Shown here: positions 44,719-58,500 of the stretch, one piece after another | Layout: each line of letters starts with the position of its first letter | Numbering within the stretch: position 1 is the stretch's first letter | NCBI GenBank assembly: GCA_025766275.1 | Contig: JAFKAC010000047.1 | Span: forward strand, 124,001 to 188,000 | From: Lactarius indigo | Taxonomy: Eukaryota; Basidiomycota; Agaricomycetes; Russulales; Russulaceae | Length of the DNA: 64,000 nucleotides | Reading direction: 5' to 3' | The notes under the pieces: generated by a model | What the model saw: only the letters and a program-made list of their open reading frames with translations | What the model was told of the DNA's origin: nothing | The model's database searches: none | Position numbers and translations under genes: made by a program

Positions 44719-44907
44719 CCCTGACGACACAGGCCAGTAGTGCAACGGCAAGGTCATCGCGTCCCAGGGTTGCAAGCAGAGCCCAGAGAACAGGGGCGGC
44801 AAAAATTAGATAACCAGTAATGGGGGCGGTGCCCCCATAATAGTGGTTAAACTATTAAGAACAGATACTACACTTGATCTAAGCCAAAAGGCCAGAGTGG
44901 TAAGGAT
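44719..44907 (-). ncRNA. U2 spliceosomal snRNA, copy 1
   Basis: Read on the minus strand, it starts ATCCTTACCACTCTGGCC, then has GGCCTTTTGGCTTAGATCAA (the U2/U6 and stem I region) and GTGTAGTATCTGTTC, whose GUAGUA pairs with intron branch points. Next are stem-loop IIa/b, the hairpin GGGGGC..GCCCCC and the Sm site TAATTTTTG, followed by two 3' hairpins ending near GTCAGGGG. The length is about 189 nt; the 3' end is estimated from where similarity with copy 2 fades. U2 base-pairs with the branch site during spliceosome assembly. The first 120 nt are nearly identical to copy 2. Confidence 0.95.
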
Positions 44908-44928
44908 TTCGGAAAGAGGGGTGCGAGG

Positions 44929-44961
44929 ATTATATAGTGCCGGGGGCTTGCGCACGGACCA
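44929..44961 (-). promoter_or_regulatory. U2 copy 1 promoter: upstream box and TATA
   Basis: TATATAAT lies at about -22 to -30, and TGGTCCGTGCGCAA at 44948-44961 (about -41 to -54) relative to the inferred first base. The second U2 gene has the identical 14-mer at the same distance. Confidence 0.7.
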
Positions 44962-47583
44962 CCCAACGTGCACGCGTGGCCCGTGCGGGCACTCGTTGGC
45001 ACGAGACGCCAAGTTCTCGGCTTCAACCTGTTCACCGCAAGTCCAGCGCAGCGCATTTCAGAACCAGTGCAGTTAAATCAGGGCGGGCTGTACGACGTCC
45101 TGGAATTTACTCTATCACCCACTTTTTGAGATTTTTTTGGTACCAGCGCGTTGTTCTGCAAATGCGCGCCAGATGTGCGCTGGCCGTCTCTCCAATCTTT
45201 CCTGATAATCAGATGCTACAGTAGGACGAATTATGGCTGTCACCGCCCAACCCCAATGGACCAGGCAGATGGTCGATAGAGGACTCTTGCACAGGTGCCT
45301 GTCTGATCTCTCGGCCTCTTCGGCCTCTGTTTCACGAGCGCTCTGTATGCGCCCCAGGCGCCTGATTGTGTGCATTGCTTTTAATTCTGTCGGTGGCCAT
45401 ACGAGCGACGAAAGGAAGCATTGCATTCGCGTGTACCCTCCAATTCTTCCTCTTCTTGACGATGCACAGACCGAGATGCCCGGTAACCCCCCTGGGCATC
45501 CGATGCGTGCTGGGCTATCGACATGAAATGGGGGTCATCAGACCGCGTTCTAGCATGTTTGTGTCTTCGTGCCTATGGTGCCTGTGTTTTCTTGGCGGAT
45601 CCAACAGGTGACCCCTGCGGCATCTGTCTACCCCACTGATAGCTGGCCATGCCCAAAAGAGATCTGACTTTGACCGTTTTCTACCCCGCCTATCTCCCCC
45701 ACATCGTGCTTGCTCTATGATTGGACGAGAGGTGCTCCCTGCTATCAATCAATCAGCAACTGCGCCTCAGAAAGCTCCTTAGGACGATCGTCCCTGTTAC
45801 AGTTCAGTACAGTATCCTTGAAGGTTACATTGAGCGCTCTCGTCCAGCCACATTCCCGGGCACCCTCCAATTTCCGTGCGCCTGGAATTCTGCGATTGTC
45901 TGATTGCGCCTCAGACATCCACTCGTTTGGGATGCCCATGGTCTAGGGAGCTCTTGGAGTGCGATTTACGTGCTCGCAGCGAACACCTACCTCCCGCCTA
46001 CTGAAATTCAGAGCCCAGATGCGCCTATCTTGCAGGAGAAGTCGAAGGACGGACGGAGATTAAATGGTAAACAAACCTGACGCCCTGCTTCGCGCGATAC
46101 AGCAGAACACGCGGCGACTCACCAGGTCTCGCTTCCGTCAGATATGAGTCGGGGTATTCCTGGTGATGAGCCAAGTACGGACATTGGTGCATTGGTGATC
46201 TTCAAGATGAAACGCGCGCCTTGATTTCCTCGTGGATCATAGTTGTTTGCATATGGGTCCGAGCCAAGCCACATGATCCACAACGCGCTTGTCCTTATCA
46301 TCAACAAAATGAAATCGGCTTCCATTCGTTGCAAATCGTTGCCTCAATCGTAAAAAAGAAACTGTTCTATCTAGCACACCTATCTTCACCGAAATGTATA
46401 AAGAAGTGCGCCCTAAATGCTAACTGAAAGCGGGGAAGGCGCGCGCGGGAAAAAGCGCCTCGAAGAGTGCAAAGTCATTCCAACCGTAATGGTAACGTAG
46501 GGGCCGCACGCTGCACCATCCTGACATCCAACGGCCACTTGATCAAAACATTGATGCGTGAGCATACCATCACACGAGACACATCCTGTACACGGACACA
46601 TAAGCACAGCACGTGGACATCAAAGCGAATACTCGTGTCTCGTACCCTATTAACCGGCCGTATATTCGGGCGAGGACTTTTAGTGAAGACAGACGCAACG
46701 GCGGCCGGTTTGAGGAGCGACGGATGTCACGGTGGCGCAACGCGAAGCAGAAACGCGCAAGAGGGCCCGCGAGACCGAACCCCACTGGAAGATGCGGCGG
46801 AAACTTATCGCACGACTCTCGACCCTCGCAAGGGTAGGTAGCACTTATCGCTCGGGGCTCGTCCGGGCCACCATATGGCCACAACGGAATCGGGCCGTCC
46901 GGGCCTAGCCTTTGCCCCAATCACATCACCGCATCACGAGAAAAAAAAAAAGTTTTCTTTATTTATACCTTTGTCTCTGCACGCGGCGATTGCAAAAACA
47001 AATCGGTTGTGTGTGGGCGAGCAACACAACATCCCTACAGTTTACGACCCGTCAAGAACACCGACCGTCCATTGATAGAGTTCAATGAAGGGTTGGGCTG
47101 CCCCATCGTCGACCCGAAGTTCTACATTCATCCTTTGACAAAACCCCGCTTTCGATTATTGGTTCAGGGTTCGGGTGGGGTTTTTGAAAACCCGAAGGGG
47201 AGGCAGGCAACTTTTTTTTTTTTCTGCTTCCGGACCCCCTCGCCAAAGTCCGCACGCGGTCGCACAGCGCGACTCGGAACAGTCTAAGTCACCACCACTG
47301 CCTATCCAGGGGTAAATGAGAAGATAGCGTTCTTCGAAGAGTCACTCTTACACAAAACTAGCACATTGGTGAGCCAAGCCGTTTCCGGATGTGTAACATC
47401 TTCCCTTACTGTACCAGCTTGTCACAGATTGAGTTGCACCGGCTAGACCAGAAGAACCCTGCCTACCATCTATTACCATCAAAATCCCGCAATTCCTAAA
47501 AATATGTTCTAACCAACTGAAACAAGGCCTCGACCCTTTCTAGCTAGCTTGCTCGCTTGTTTTTATTTTTATTTTTTTCCCCA
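44962..47583. other. Intergenic, no supported gene
   Basis: 2.6 kb with short frames only and A/T homopolymers near 46940 and 47211. The last 60 bp are CT-rich and lead into the C2H2 gene. Confidence 0.45.
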
Positions 47584-48497
47584 ATGTCCGACTATAGCAC
47601 TGTGAAAACCTCATTCCGATCCTCCGAGACCACCGACATCCCTAAAGTTACCGCAGCCTTGATCGACCTCCCCGATTCGCATCTACGCGCAGAGAAGAAG
47701 CTCAGTGGTGATGCAACCGAGACGACCCGAGATTCATCCACTGCTTCTTCCTCCGCGGGGCGCACCGCGTCCTCCCGCACCTCGTCCGCCGAAGCGACGG
47801 ACGAGACTACTCTGTATACGTCATCACCGTCATCATCACCGCCGTCACCATCAAAACCTTCCTCCTCCTCCTTGATACCAGCCCTTGCCCTGGTCCCTCC
47901 GTGGAGCCCGACCCGCATTCCTGCGCGACTGCGCCGCAAGTGTCCCTTGTACACCGAACAGGTGACGTACCAATGCCAGCAAGAAAAGCACGACGCCGAC
48001 GCCGACGCAGCTTGTGCGACGGTCAAAGGCGAGTCCACGTCCGAAGAGGAAGAAGGCGCGTTAGCTGTCCCGGCGCCCCCAGCTGCCGGACCCGTGACCA
48101 GATCGACGCCACCACCGCCGGCGCCGCCGAAGACGCCCCGCTCCGGCGCGGTACGGCGCGGGCGCATCCCGCCACCCGTTCCTGTCCCACATCTCATTAA
48201 GAAGAGCCGCGGACGGCGTGTGCCCGAGCCGACCGAGGCGCGGGGACGCGCGCACGTCTGCGGGGTGCCAGGGTGCTCGAAGAGTTTTGCGCGCGCGGAG
48301 CACCTGAAGCGGCACGTGCTATCGCTGCACACCTACGAGAAGCGTACGTTCCCCGTTCTTCCCCCCATGGGTATGTGCGGACACTCGCTGAACCGATCGT
48401 TGCGTTGATAGCGTTCGCGTGCGGGTGTGGCAAGACGTTTGCGCGCCGCGACAACCTCCTGCAGCATCAGCGCGTGCACGCGGCCGCCACCACCTAA
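47584..48497 (+). CDS. C2H2 zinc-finger transcription factor (Msn2-like), paralogue 1
   Basis: Two exons; a roughly 65-nt intron falls inside the linker between the fingers (EK|P). The N-terminal 200 residues are Ser/Pro/Thr/acidic-rich and disordered, with runs such as SSPSSSPPSPSKPSSSS. The motif PVPHLIKKSRGRRVP leads into finger 1, CGVPGCSKSFARAEHLKRHVLSLH, and finger 2, CGCGKTFARRDNLLQHQRVH. Paired C-terminal C2H2 fingers with RAEHLKRH and RRDNLLQH resemble Msn2/4-type stress-response factors that bind AGGGG-like sites, which is an inference. I chose the ATG at 47584, preceded by a T-rich leader; an alternative in-frame codon lies 27 nt upstream but not as ATG. Confidence 0.85.
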
Positions 48498-49593
48498 GAA
48501 GACGTTTGCCAAATGAGGGGATTATTGTGCCCGACACGATACCAAGAAGACAAAGGAGAAGAAAGAAAAGGCGTCCCTGTGTTCATGTTTGGGTATGTGG
48601 CGCGGTGCCACATCCGCGACAGGAGAAGCAGTTAGGAGAAGCGGAGCCAATCACTGGGGACGAACAAGCCCGAGGTTGCTTCGACCACCACGCCTGCGAT
48701 AGGGAGGCCATGAGTGGCACGCCTATGACGGCTACTATGACGACAGATGTGGTCAGCTCTTGACAGCTTGACACGGGACGAAGCATCGCCAGCTACACTT
48801 ACTATATGACTGATGGCCTCACTTCGCCCACCGCTTTTTTTTTTTGGTTCGCCGGGTGGACATTGACTAACCCTTGACACATCGCAGCTACGATAAATAT
48901 TGGCCATTCTAGTCCGTTGCTTCTATTTATCTTCCTTTTTGCGCTACTATATTTCTCTGTAGAGGGATGGGAGGAAGCATATTTACGTACTGTGTAAGAG
49001 CACCGAGACGTTACGCGCTGGGGATTGGTAGAATGGCGTCTTATCCGAGTCTGTATCTTACTACGCCAATTCGATTTGCTCTGTTGGTTTCCAGCATGGA
49101 TAGCCGAACTCTAATAGCGCTGAGATAAACTAACGAGAGAGATTGATGACGATGATGAACGAAATGAGCCGGGTGCCATGCGTTCGCCTGTCATGTGAGT
49201 CACCACCACCTCAGTCGGCCCGCCTATCCGCCTACAACTTGTCGCCGAGTTACTCACCAAGTAGCTTCGACCTTGGACAGAGTCTTCCTTTCTTTCCTTG
49301 CCTTGTGGCGACACACTTGATTCCGAAAGCATGCGGGACGTGGGTGGGTTTTGAGAGGGCTTCCCGAGAGGATTGGGGAGCTAGTTACATAAACAGAACG
49401 ATCAGGTCACGGACCCTTAAGGAAAAGAAGACCGAGTGTCCATGAGGTCGCCGCGGTGATATCAAACCGTGTGCTCCAAACTTTCGTCGCGTTTCATGGC
49501 GATTTCTTCTTCATATAAGAGCTACCCCGTCCTCGAAATTCCACCAACCTCGCTAGCGTTCTTGCCCCTGCTTCCCGGTTCGAGCTCTTCACG
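48498..49593. other. Intergenic between C2H2 and UNC93-like genes
   Basis: 3' flank of the zinc-finger gene and promoter of the transporter; a T(10) run lies at about 48835. No gene seen. Confidence 0.45.
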
Positions 49594-51399
49594 ATGCCGC
49601 TCCCACTCCCAGCATGGTATAGGTCTGTTCCGCGTGGCCCCTCCGTTGTTCACCCGTATTGATCCTCCTTCAATGGTGCACTATCAGATCCCCCATGACT
49701 CAGGTTGTCCTAGTCGGTCTGTATCCGTACACGTCCTCTCCGACTCGGCGCTCACCAGGCTTTACTGTACCCAGGGATTACCTGTTTCGCGACCGTCGGC
49801 ATGTTCAGCGCCGTTTCTAACCTCGGCGCCGGTGGCCTCCAAGATACCGCCCTTGTGGACACTGCAAACGGTGTCCTCTATGGGATGTTCGCTCTCACTG
49901 GTCTTGTTTCGGGAGGGATTAACAACCGTGAGCTCTTCTTTGATCCGATGTTTCGGCCTATCTTCATTGTGTACTATTAGTCCTCGGTCCCCGCCTTACC
50001 CTCTCCATCGGGTCCCTTGGTTACTCGCTCTACGTTGGGTCCTTGTGGTGGTGAGTTTCGTTTAACCTCGCGTAACCCACTCTGGATCCACGCTCAGTGG
50101 GTGTATGCGCCTAGTTTCCAAACACAAGGAACGCGATGGTTCGTCATCTTTGCCGGTGGGGTGCTCGGCGTGTCCGCGGCCCTGTTGTGGTCCGCGCAGG
50201 GTGCAATCATGATGAGCTATCCGCTCGAAAAAGACAAGGGCAAGGCGTTCGGCGTCTTTTGGGCCATCTTCCAGTTTGGTTCGTTCATTGGCTCGGTCAT
50301 CGCTCTGGCCATCAACATCCGCTCTGGAAAGCTCAGCGACGTGTCAACCGCGACATACCTGGTGCAGTTTCCTTTTCATTTGCGCGTGTCCTCGAGTTCC
50401 TCATTCTCCGGCCAACTTAGGCATTCATCATCATCATGTTTATTGGCACGGCATCGACACTACTCATCCTCCCTCCTAGCGCGATCATACGCGCTGACGG
50501 CACCCTCGTGAAGGTCCAGGCATCCTCGACCGCGAGCGAGGAGCTCACCAACTTTATCAAAGTGCTTAAGGATAAGCGCATCATCTTGTTGATACCCATG
50601 TTCTTCGCAAGCAACTACTTTTATGCATACCAAGGAGCACTCAACGCGTATTACTTTGACGGACCAACCCGTGCGTTACACGTACGCAGCTTTTTCGTAT
50701 TCTAACCGTAAGTTTTTTTTTCTAGGAGCGTTAAATGCTACCCTCGAAGGTGCCGGCGCCATGATCGGTGCTTTGATTATCGGCTTCTTCGTCCTCGACG
50801 GCCTCCCCTACAGACGGCGGACGCGTGGCTTTGTCGGCTTGGCGTTCGTCTCATCCCTTACCATTGTCGTCTGGTCCTGTGCGCTCGCATGGCAGGTCAA
50901 GTTTGATCGCTCGCCACGGACGAAGTTGCACTATACCGATAGCCGGTACCACGCCAAAGGCGCGCTCTACTTTTTCTGTGAGTTTCCCGTACCCTAACTT
51001 GCTATGAGAACGCGATTTGCTGACGAGAAGCGGGCGGATACACTAGTCTTTTTCGGCGACGCGTGCTACCAGGCACTCGCGTATTGGATCATGGGCGCGA
51101 TCTCGAACGACCCGTTCACGCTCGCGCGCTTCACGGGCTTCTACAAGGCGATTCAGTCTGCGGGCGGCGCGGGCTCGTTCGGGATGGACGCGACGTCGAC
51201 GCCGTTCCTGAACGAGCTCCTGGCGAGTTGGTGTTTGATGCTCGTCTCGTTCCCGCTCGCGGGTATCGTCATCTGGGGCATCAAGGACACGTCATACACG
51301 GAGGAGAAGACGGTGTTCGTGAGCGATGTCGCGGCGCAGAGCGCGCCCGCGGAGAGCACGGAAAACGACAACATGTCGGACGTGAAGGAGAAGGTCTGA
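49594..51399 (+). CDS. UNC93-like major facilitator family membrane protein
   Basis: Reconstructed from about nine exons. The start MPLPLPAWYR splices to SPMTQVVLVG and on to ITCFATVGMFSAVSNLGAGG, the family's first helix. Later helices include NGVLYGMFALTGLVSGGINN, LGPRLTLSIGSLGYSLYVG, TRWFVIFAGGVLGVSAALLW, GVFWAIFQFGSFIGSVIALA and RIILLIPMFFASNYFYAYQG. Further segments are MIGALIIGFFVL and LVFFGDACYQALAYWIMG, and the cytosolic tail ends in KEKV at 51399. Introns keep the frame where checked (ACC C|GTGCGT..CTAG|GA near 50669-50733). UNC93-like proteins have 11-12 membrane helices; fungal members are of unknown substrate and are usually annotated as DUF895 or MFS proteins. They probably sit in the plasma membrane or vacuole. 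Confidence 0.87.
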
Positions 51400-51711
51400 T
51401 TTACGATAGGTTTTTTTTTTGGGTAGCACTCCAGTCATCTATGTACTATTCTGGTTCAAAAATCAAGGATTCTTTGATGATGAAAAGATATTTGCGATCC
51501 GTGTGCGCGGCATCCAAGGCCCAGGAAGTAACTACTGGCCCAGATGCGGGACTTGCTGTAGCCATAGGGCGAATCCGGGCACATGGAGATGCATGTGGTA
51601 TACGGAGACGACTTTGGTGCCAGAGTTCGGTTACTGGAGGAGTACGATCCTAGGGGTTTGGAGTTTGATGGCAGTACTGACGAATAAGGGAGCAGCACAG
51701 CAACAGGTGGC
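51400..51711. other. Intergenic between UNC93-like gene and membrane protein gene
   Basis: 312 bp with a T(10) run near 51410; promoter of the next gene. Confidence 0.4.
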
Positions 51712-52527
51712 ATGCCTGGCCTTGTCCTGACCTTCGCACTCGGGCTCCTAATCCTGGGCCATTGCCCGCCCCCAACTCTGGCCAACACCCAAATCATCAA
51801 CTTTCCAGCGGGGCACGCAATCCCCGTAGCCCCTCTTCCACAGAACTGGTAAAATAATAAGCTTTATCCTGACATTCTTCTATTTGACCTCGCTTTTTCC
51901 GTAGGACCGTCCTCCATGCTGGCACCACAGACGGGATCTTCGTGCGGGATATTCCCCCAGCTCCACTCCACGCTCACTGCAAGGACGACGATGCTCCGGG
52001 CGAATGTCCCCACGACCTCTGGCTCGCGCTCGACCTCGACCACAACGGCGCGTGGACCCACTACGACCGGTTCACACTGAGGGTATCCTGGCCCGCATCC
52101 GTGAGTCAACCCCCGCCTCCCACCCACGCAGTACTTACCCCCTCCCCCCTCCACATGGCACCAGCACCCCGCAGCGGTCGCTCTCAGCTTACACCCCCCG
52201 CCGCCCGCACCTGCATCTGCATCTGCCCGCACTACCTCACGGCTCCACCTCGCACGCATCCGCCTCACAGAAGAGGGCGTGCGCGTCCCCGCGCTGTCAA
52301 CGGCGCAGCAGCAGCAGCAGCAGCGCGTGCCGCTCGTCGTGCGTCTCGAGCCGCTCGTACTTGGCGTCCTCCCGCCGTCCGTGCTACCCGTAGCCGCGAC
52401 GCTGCTCGTCGTGCTCGTAGCCGCCGCGTACGGCGTGCTGCCCCCCGTGTTGCGGGTCATTGAGGGCGCGGTGGAGATGGCGCGGAGGGAATTTGAGCTG
52501 CTCGAGAAGCGAAGGTCGTCGAGGTGA
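51712..52527 (+). CDS. Type I single-pass membrane protein, function unknown
   Basis: Three exons: 51712-51848, 51905-52100 and about 52165-52527. The signal peptide MPGLVLTFALGLLILG is followed by an extracytoplasmic domain of about 150 residues with Cys-containing DIPPAPLHAHCKDDD and WTHYDRFTLRVSWPAS. A Gln run and LVVRLEPLVLG precede the membrane helix VLPVAATLLVVLVAAAYGVL. A short charged tail, MARREFELLEKRRSSR, ends the protein. The orientation (positive charges after the helix) fits a type I protein of the ER or secretory pathway. The layout recalls ER GPI-synthesis accessory subunits of the PIG-X type, but the match is too weak to name it. Confidence 0.72.
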
Positions 52528-55500
52528 GGTGAGCGCCTCGTGATATGGGGGTGTCAAACGCAACACGCACTTGGCCTTGACGCCCTTGGTTACGCACAAC
52601 CACTACCACTTCTACCCATGTACTTTTTTTTTTCTTTCACAAAGTGCACGCCTTTCGAACGCTTCTATAGAACCAGGATCGGAAACCGACTAGGCAAAGA
52701 TGCATCATCCCGTTGAGACTGCAGGCTGTATGAGACTCGGCCTATGGTGGTCAGGTCGTCATTAAGCTGTAAGTACCCTGACAATCGTCCTCTCCGTTAC
52801 GTGATGCGCGTCTGTCTACCGCAACACCCTTAACACCATGACATGCATTTGGGACCCGGATCGTCAATTTGCCCTTTCAGCTTCAAAGGTTTTTTTGAGT
52901 CCTACAAAAATGACCAACCATCACAGTGCCTACGGTGCCGACCTGGAGCCAATTTCGGAAGTTCTGCGTTACAGGGGGATCTGCCTCCGCCCAGTCACAG
53001 GTCTCCACATCTACAGCGTCTATATACGATACAAGGCCCTTCCGCCAGGGTACCATGTCCAAACAAAAACGGGGGGTGCGCTTAGACCCTGGCCAGCCTC
53101 TTGACTATGGCCTTGGCACGGGGATCCGCTCGTGCGCCCACGCCGTGGCGGGGAGTTGCCTACTCTGGACTTAGCCCGTACTAAGGGACCATCCCGTGCT
53201 ACATCTATCGTCTTGCAAATCGACGATCGGCGCATTTCGTTCGGTTCCGTCCATCGGGCCCAGGGTCCATGGCATGTGTTTTTTTTTTTTTTTGAAAGTA
53301 GTAAGTACCCTAGTCATGAAGACACAAGCCAAGCCCACAAGTCATCCAAAGAGGGGGGGAGGGGCTTCAGCCTCGACGGCGCGTATGTTATGTTACACGC
53401 CAATAACGCAATGCTAAATTTCCAAGCTTTTACTGACGTCCTGGCATGGAGCCGATCATTCCTCAGGCCATTGCCGTGCCGCAAGCAAGCCTCCCCAAGC
53501 GGAGGATCATCAGGAGAGGAAGCACGTGTTTGTGCAAAATTGCGATGCGATTGCGATGGGGCATCGCGCGCATTGCAGACGGAGGACGGAGACGGAGGAC
53601 GGCGGGATAACGATCGCACAGAAAAATGAATGCCTTTGAAATGCGTGCATACCCGAGTCAGTCGCGCTGTGCGGATGTTTTGCCTTCTTGGACGTGCAGG
53701 GCGTGCCACGGGGCCGGCGTGCCAGTGACTGTCCAAGAGATGATGCCAGTGGTGTTGTCCAATTGTGAACTCTTCCACTCTCACACACACACACACTAGT
53801 TAGCCTCATGTGCACATGATGATGATGACCTCGAAACGAAAGGATGCTGTCCCGTTCGTTGGCGTTCGTAAATATAGCCCGGGCCCTTTTGCCAGAGTGA
53901 TACAAGTGACAGAGTTGTGTGTGTTGTTGACGAGGGACCGTAAGCGCCGGTCTTTTGACTCCCTCTGACTGCCGAGTCCTCTTTCCTTTCCCAATCTAGC
54001 CGCACATGTGCTCACTTACACAGCACAGGTCCAGACTCTGAATGCAGAGTACTGTAAGTCGCGTGGGCCGCCGGCTGGCCCCAAGGTCACGCAATTCACG
54101 CCCGGTGATGTGCGCGATCTCGAGTGGTTTGAGCTGTTTTCGCTGTGTGTGTGAAAGACGTGTGCGACAGTTGATATGATATTTTTTTTATTTCCATTCC
54201 CCAGAAGCATATGAACGTGGGGGGGCGTGTTGCATGCGCATCATGTCCGGGTTTATTGCATGGGATGAGTGAGACTCAGCTCGGACAAGCGCGCGCCACT
54301 CGATCAGTCCTTTTTCCCAATCCAGCAGCAACTTTCATACACTCTCGTCTCGCGTTCTCTTTCTCGCTTGCCCGGGACATTCTGCCCACCCAACGATCGA
54401 TCACCCTTGGAAGGCGGCGGCAGTGCAGACCTGCTGCTACTCCAATCCTTCTCCTTCCCTTCTTCGCTGCGCGCGGCACCTCAGGACTCTCTGGCTGCCG
54501 TAAAACGTCCTCAGACTTAGCACATTGCAGTACGACTGCCGCATCTGGTCCGTCGGTCTGTATATATGTCTATTACCCGCTTGGCGGACTTTGGAACTTG
54601 GGTTGCCGCGTGGGTGCACATGCACCGTCCCGTTGTTCAAAAAGCTCCTTCCCCCCGTCACACGACCCACGAACTGACTTCACACCTCACTGAAACGTCC
54701 CCTCCATTCCTCTTTCCAACACCCACGACTCCCTAGCCGATTGTGATTGTTTTCACGCCTGGTTTCTCGCCTCGCTTCAGGGCAAATTCGCTATATATTG
54801 TGCCGGGCCCTGCGATTCGGGGGTCGAGGCGACACGCGACACCCATGACTGCGTGCGCTTTTGTGGGTTTGCACGAGCACGAGGTCCACCCCATCCATGA
54901 CTCGTCCGAGTCGCTGGTTCCGGCGGTTGGTGATTGGACTGACTGGTTCACGCGCTGCCTCCCCGTGATCGGCTAGCTCTAGTATAGTACACGCATGCCA
55001 CAAGGCATACATACGAACGTTCGTTCCAAAGCGCCACAAAAAAACAAAAAACGCGCCCTCTCCTCCACCCATCAAAACTTGCCTGACACGTGGGGAGGGG
55101 CGAAATGGCCTCTCACTAACTAACACCAACTGGTGTTGTATTTGGTCGTTCGACACGTTGCGCCAGTTGAACAGCACGCACGGATTTGGGCATGATTCGC
55201 GGATGTCGTCGGCAGCAATGCCCTGCCCTCTCTCCTTCCTTGCTTCCCCTTCCTCGCCTCCTTGCCAAGTCCCTGCTCCTGTCCTGCTTGCTATACCGGC
55301 CTTATGCCCGTTCATGCCTCCCCTCCCCCACACCTAACACCTTTCTCTGCCTCACGTATCTCCTGCTGGCTACCGTGCTGCGCGCGCACTCGACAAACAG
55401 ACTTGGCCGTCGCCACACTGACGGATTGAAATATATATATATTTTTTACCTTGTGACCAGACCCATGTATCACCTCTACCAATCAGATCAAAACAACGAA

Positions 55501-58500
55501 TGGCACGAAACTAGCAGTCGTAAGTCACTCTCCGGCCAATTTCTTAGCACACTGCGCAGGGTCGAAGTTTGTGTGACTTCGTTTGTAGAATTTCCCGTAT
55601 ACTCTAGCAGTGCTGTATGGATTGGATAGACAGAAGGGGCATCGATCTGAATTGGATCTGTCGTTGGTTGAAATCCTGTTTAATTTAGCGTATCGCGTGT
55701 CGTACACACTGCCAACCTGGTTCTGGTCTCGTCGTGGGTCTACGCCGAATCTAGAACATCGGACGGCGCGCGTGCCTGCTCCACGATCTCCACGATCGGC
55801 TCCAAGACAATGCCTCCCTCCCCTCGAATCTGGCTCTCGCGCTTCTCTTACGCGCGCGTCTATTACGGCTCACTAACAGGGCCCTAGGCCCTCTCGGCCC
55901 TCCATCTATGCCTCGTTGTCGCGCGAGCGAATGGGCTACACACCTCGTGACCCCCCGATCCGAGCCGCATGGTGTCTCTTTTGTTCCGCTGGTTGTTTCC
56001 TTCGCGCGATCTTCCTTTTCATTAAAGAGAAGCAGGGTCACGGAGGTTGGTGAGCTTGAACGATAGTGTGTGTGTTCTAAAAAGCGTCGGATCGCGAAAG
56101 AAAGAATCACATTGGGGTGAGAGGGTCAGGACGGGATAATCAGATTTACACCCACCCCCCCCCAACGCGCTCCGACAAGAAAAGCGCGCGCTCGTGTGTC
56201 GGACATCACAAACCACCGACACAGTGCCGTAGCCTCGCTGATTGCTCGAAAAAAAATGCAATGGAATGGAATGGAAAAGAAGAGAATGAGATGGTGATCA
56301 ACACGATGAGACGGGCAGTGGTGGCGGTGATGGCAGAAGGAAATTTGCAAACAAAAAACGGAACATGTAGCAAAACGCCCTGACTTCTTGGCTTCGTGTT
56401 CGTCCTCAGCTGATACAAACGACGCCAATTAAGGCAAAGAAAATTTGACCGCCCAGCGGTAGGCACGTACCAAACGACCCACGTTCCATGTACCACGCAC
56501 CAACGGCCCCGCTACAGTGCAACATAACGGCGCAAACACCGGGCGGGTCAATGTAGAGCCGAACTATCAATCAATCATAAAAAAAAAAAAAGAGCGCGCG
56601 CGTATGGTATGGGTGGAGGTGTTGCTTTTTTTTTTCAATGGCTTTGACCACTCTTGGAGAAGCCAGGCAGGGTACGTGCCGCTGTATAGATGGACAGACA
56701 GCCGAGGTTCGGAGGGCCACATGACATGGACGTGCCTTTCCGGTAAATCAAGATATGTGTTTTCGTTGCCGTTTCACGATTCGTTATCTTTTTTCCTCCC
56801 CCATGGAGCAGCTTGCGGCCGTAGCCGCAGCAAACCAGTTTCAGTCAGTCTTGCATGTGAAGAAGAAATGGAAGGTGTGTGTGTATGGAGTAGGTGGAGT
56901 GGGTGGCTGTGTGTTGCGCAGGGCACGGAGTCAGCTTGACTCTACGAATGAAAGTGCGCAGGTGCCGCCGTGCCGCGCAGTGCCCTTTTTTTTTTTTTTG
57001 GGAACTGGTAAACATGGTAATGTATTTGCCCACATGCGTTTCGTCCCCAAATACATGAAATGAAATGGAGAAAACGTAGAAAGTTACATAAAAGCAAGAA
57101 GATACGAGGACCGTTACATTAGATTGTAATTATTTGACGTGATTTCGGTGAGATGATTATTAATTGAATTGGAGTCGGAGTCAGGGCTCGAGCGCCACCA
57201 GGCTTTCGGGGGTTTGATTAGGCGAGTGACATGTGACTGCTTACTCAGTGTGGGGACTGCGGAGCGCGGTAGCAAGTGGCAAGAATGGAAGACGAAGAGA
57301 CATACGGAGAAGGAAGGGGCGCCGCATCGATTATATACGGAGTGTGTATGTATGAAGTGTGTTATGTGTAGTGTGTAGAGAGAGGCGGCGGCATTAAAGG
57401 CCCTCGTGACCGTTGTGCGTGCAGTGTGGAGAGGCTCGAGGGCTCGGAGATCAGATTCGGAAGCAAAGATTTCATGTGAGATCCGCGAAAACGGAATGCA
57501 CCCTCGCTGACACCGTGACACACACCCCCATCGCTTTTTCGAAAGGAAGAAAGTTCTATAAAGGACCAAACCGGATGATAGCGGGGCGCCGTACCGAATC
57601 AGCAGACGGTCCAAAAGCCTCGTTGTATCCGATGGCGCATTAAGACGAAATGCCTCAGGAAATACCGACCGGGGACGGGTATCTTTGAATGCCTGATTCG
57701 ATTTCCGGGCACTCTCTGGCGTTTCTTTCGGTGGCGTTCTCGAACGTCCATGTACACACGTGTGCACTTGGAGTAGACTTTACTTTGTACGGCTTGCTCC
57801 CTGTACCTGAGGGTACGCATATTGACTCTGCGCTTCCCCCTGGGGAACATCCGCCCGGTCGATTGCGTTAGGTCTATATCTACGTGCATTGGAAGGATAG
57901 AAAGGAATCCGGGGTAAGCCCTGAGATCGGGTGCTGTTCTGTGCCGGTAATGGGGGTAAGGCTGATCCGGCAGGTAATACGCCACTTCGAGTTCACGCTA
58001 TCAGAGGCGCGTGGGCGGCGGTGGCCCCCCTTGGCTTCTCGGTTCTTCTTTTCGAAGGGATGGCTTGGGAGTGGGGCAGGCGGGGCGCGGGGCAGGGCAG
58101 GACATGGCAGGTGACAGGTATAAAGAAGCAAAGGAGGTTTCGGTTGGAAGGAAGAGGCAAGGGATGTACCGATTAAGAGAATCGCAAGCACGATCATGGA
58201 GGAAGGGGATTTTGGTGATTGGGCCCTGGAGGGATTTGGAGCCGGAAAGGGATTAGCGCGTAAATCGGAGATAAACGAATTTCATTTATCGAGGACCCGA
58301 AAGGAGGGATAGATTTAGTGTTCCGATGCGATGCCGGGGGGATGGGGGGGGGTGGATTAGTGGGTGGGTGGTGGAGGTCCGGAAATGGAATAGCAGGGCG
58401 GAACATAACAAGTTAACCTCGTGCAATTGGAGAGGTTTGGTAGCCTCGTGTAGGACAGGTGTGGTGTGATGGGGATGTGAGTGATTGAGGACCGAAAAGG

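Noticed and set aside
47592..48332. 246-codon minus-strand frame opposite the first C2H2 gene
   Set aside because: Mirror frame of GC-rich Ser/Pro codons; the plus strand carries the zinc fingers and the splice sites.
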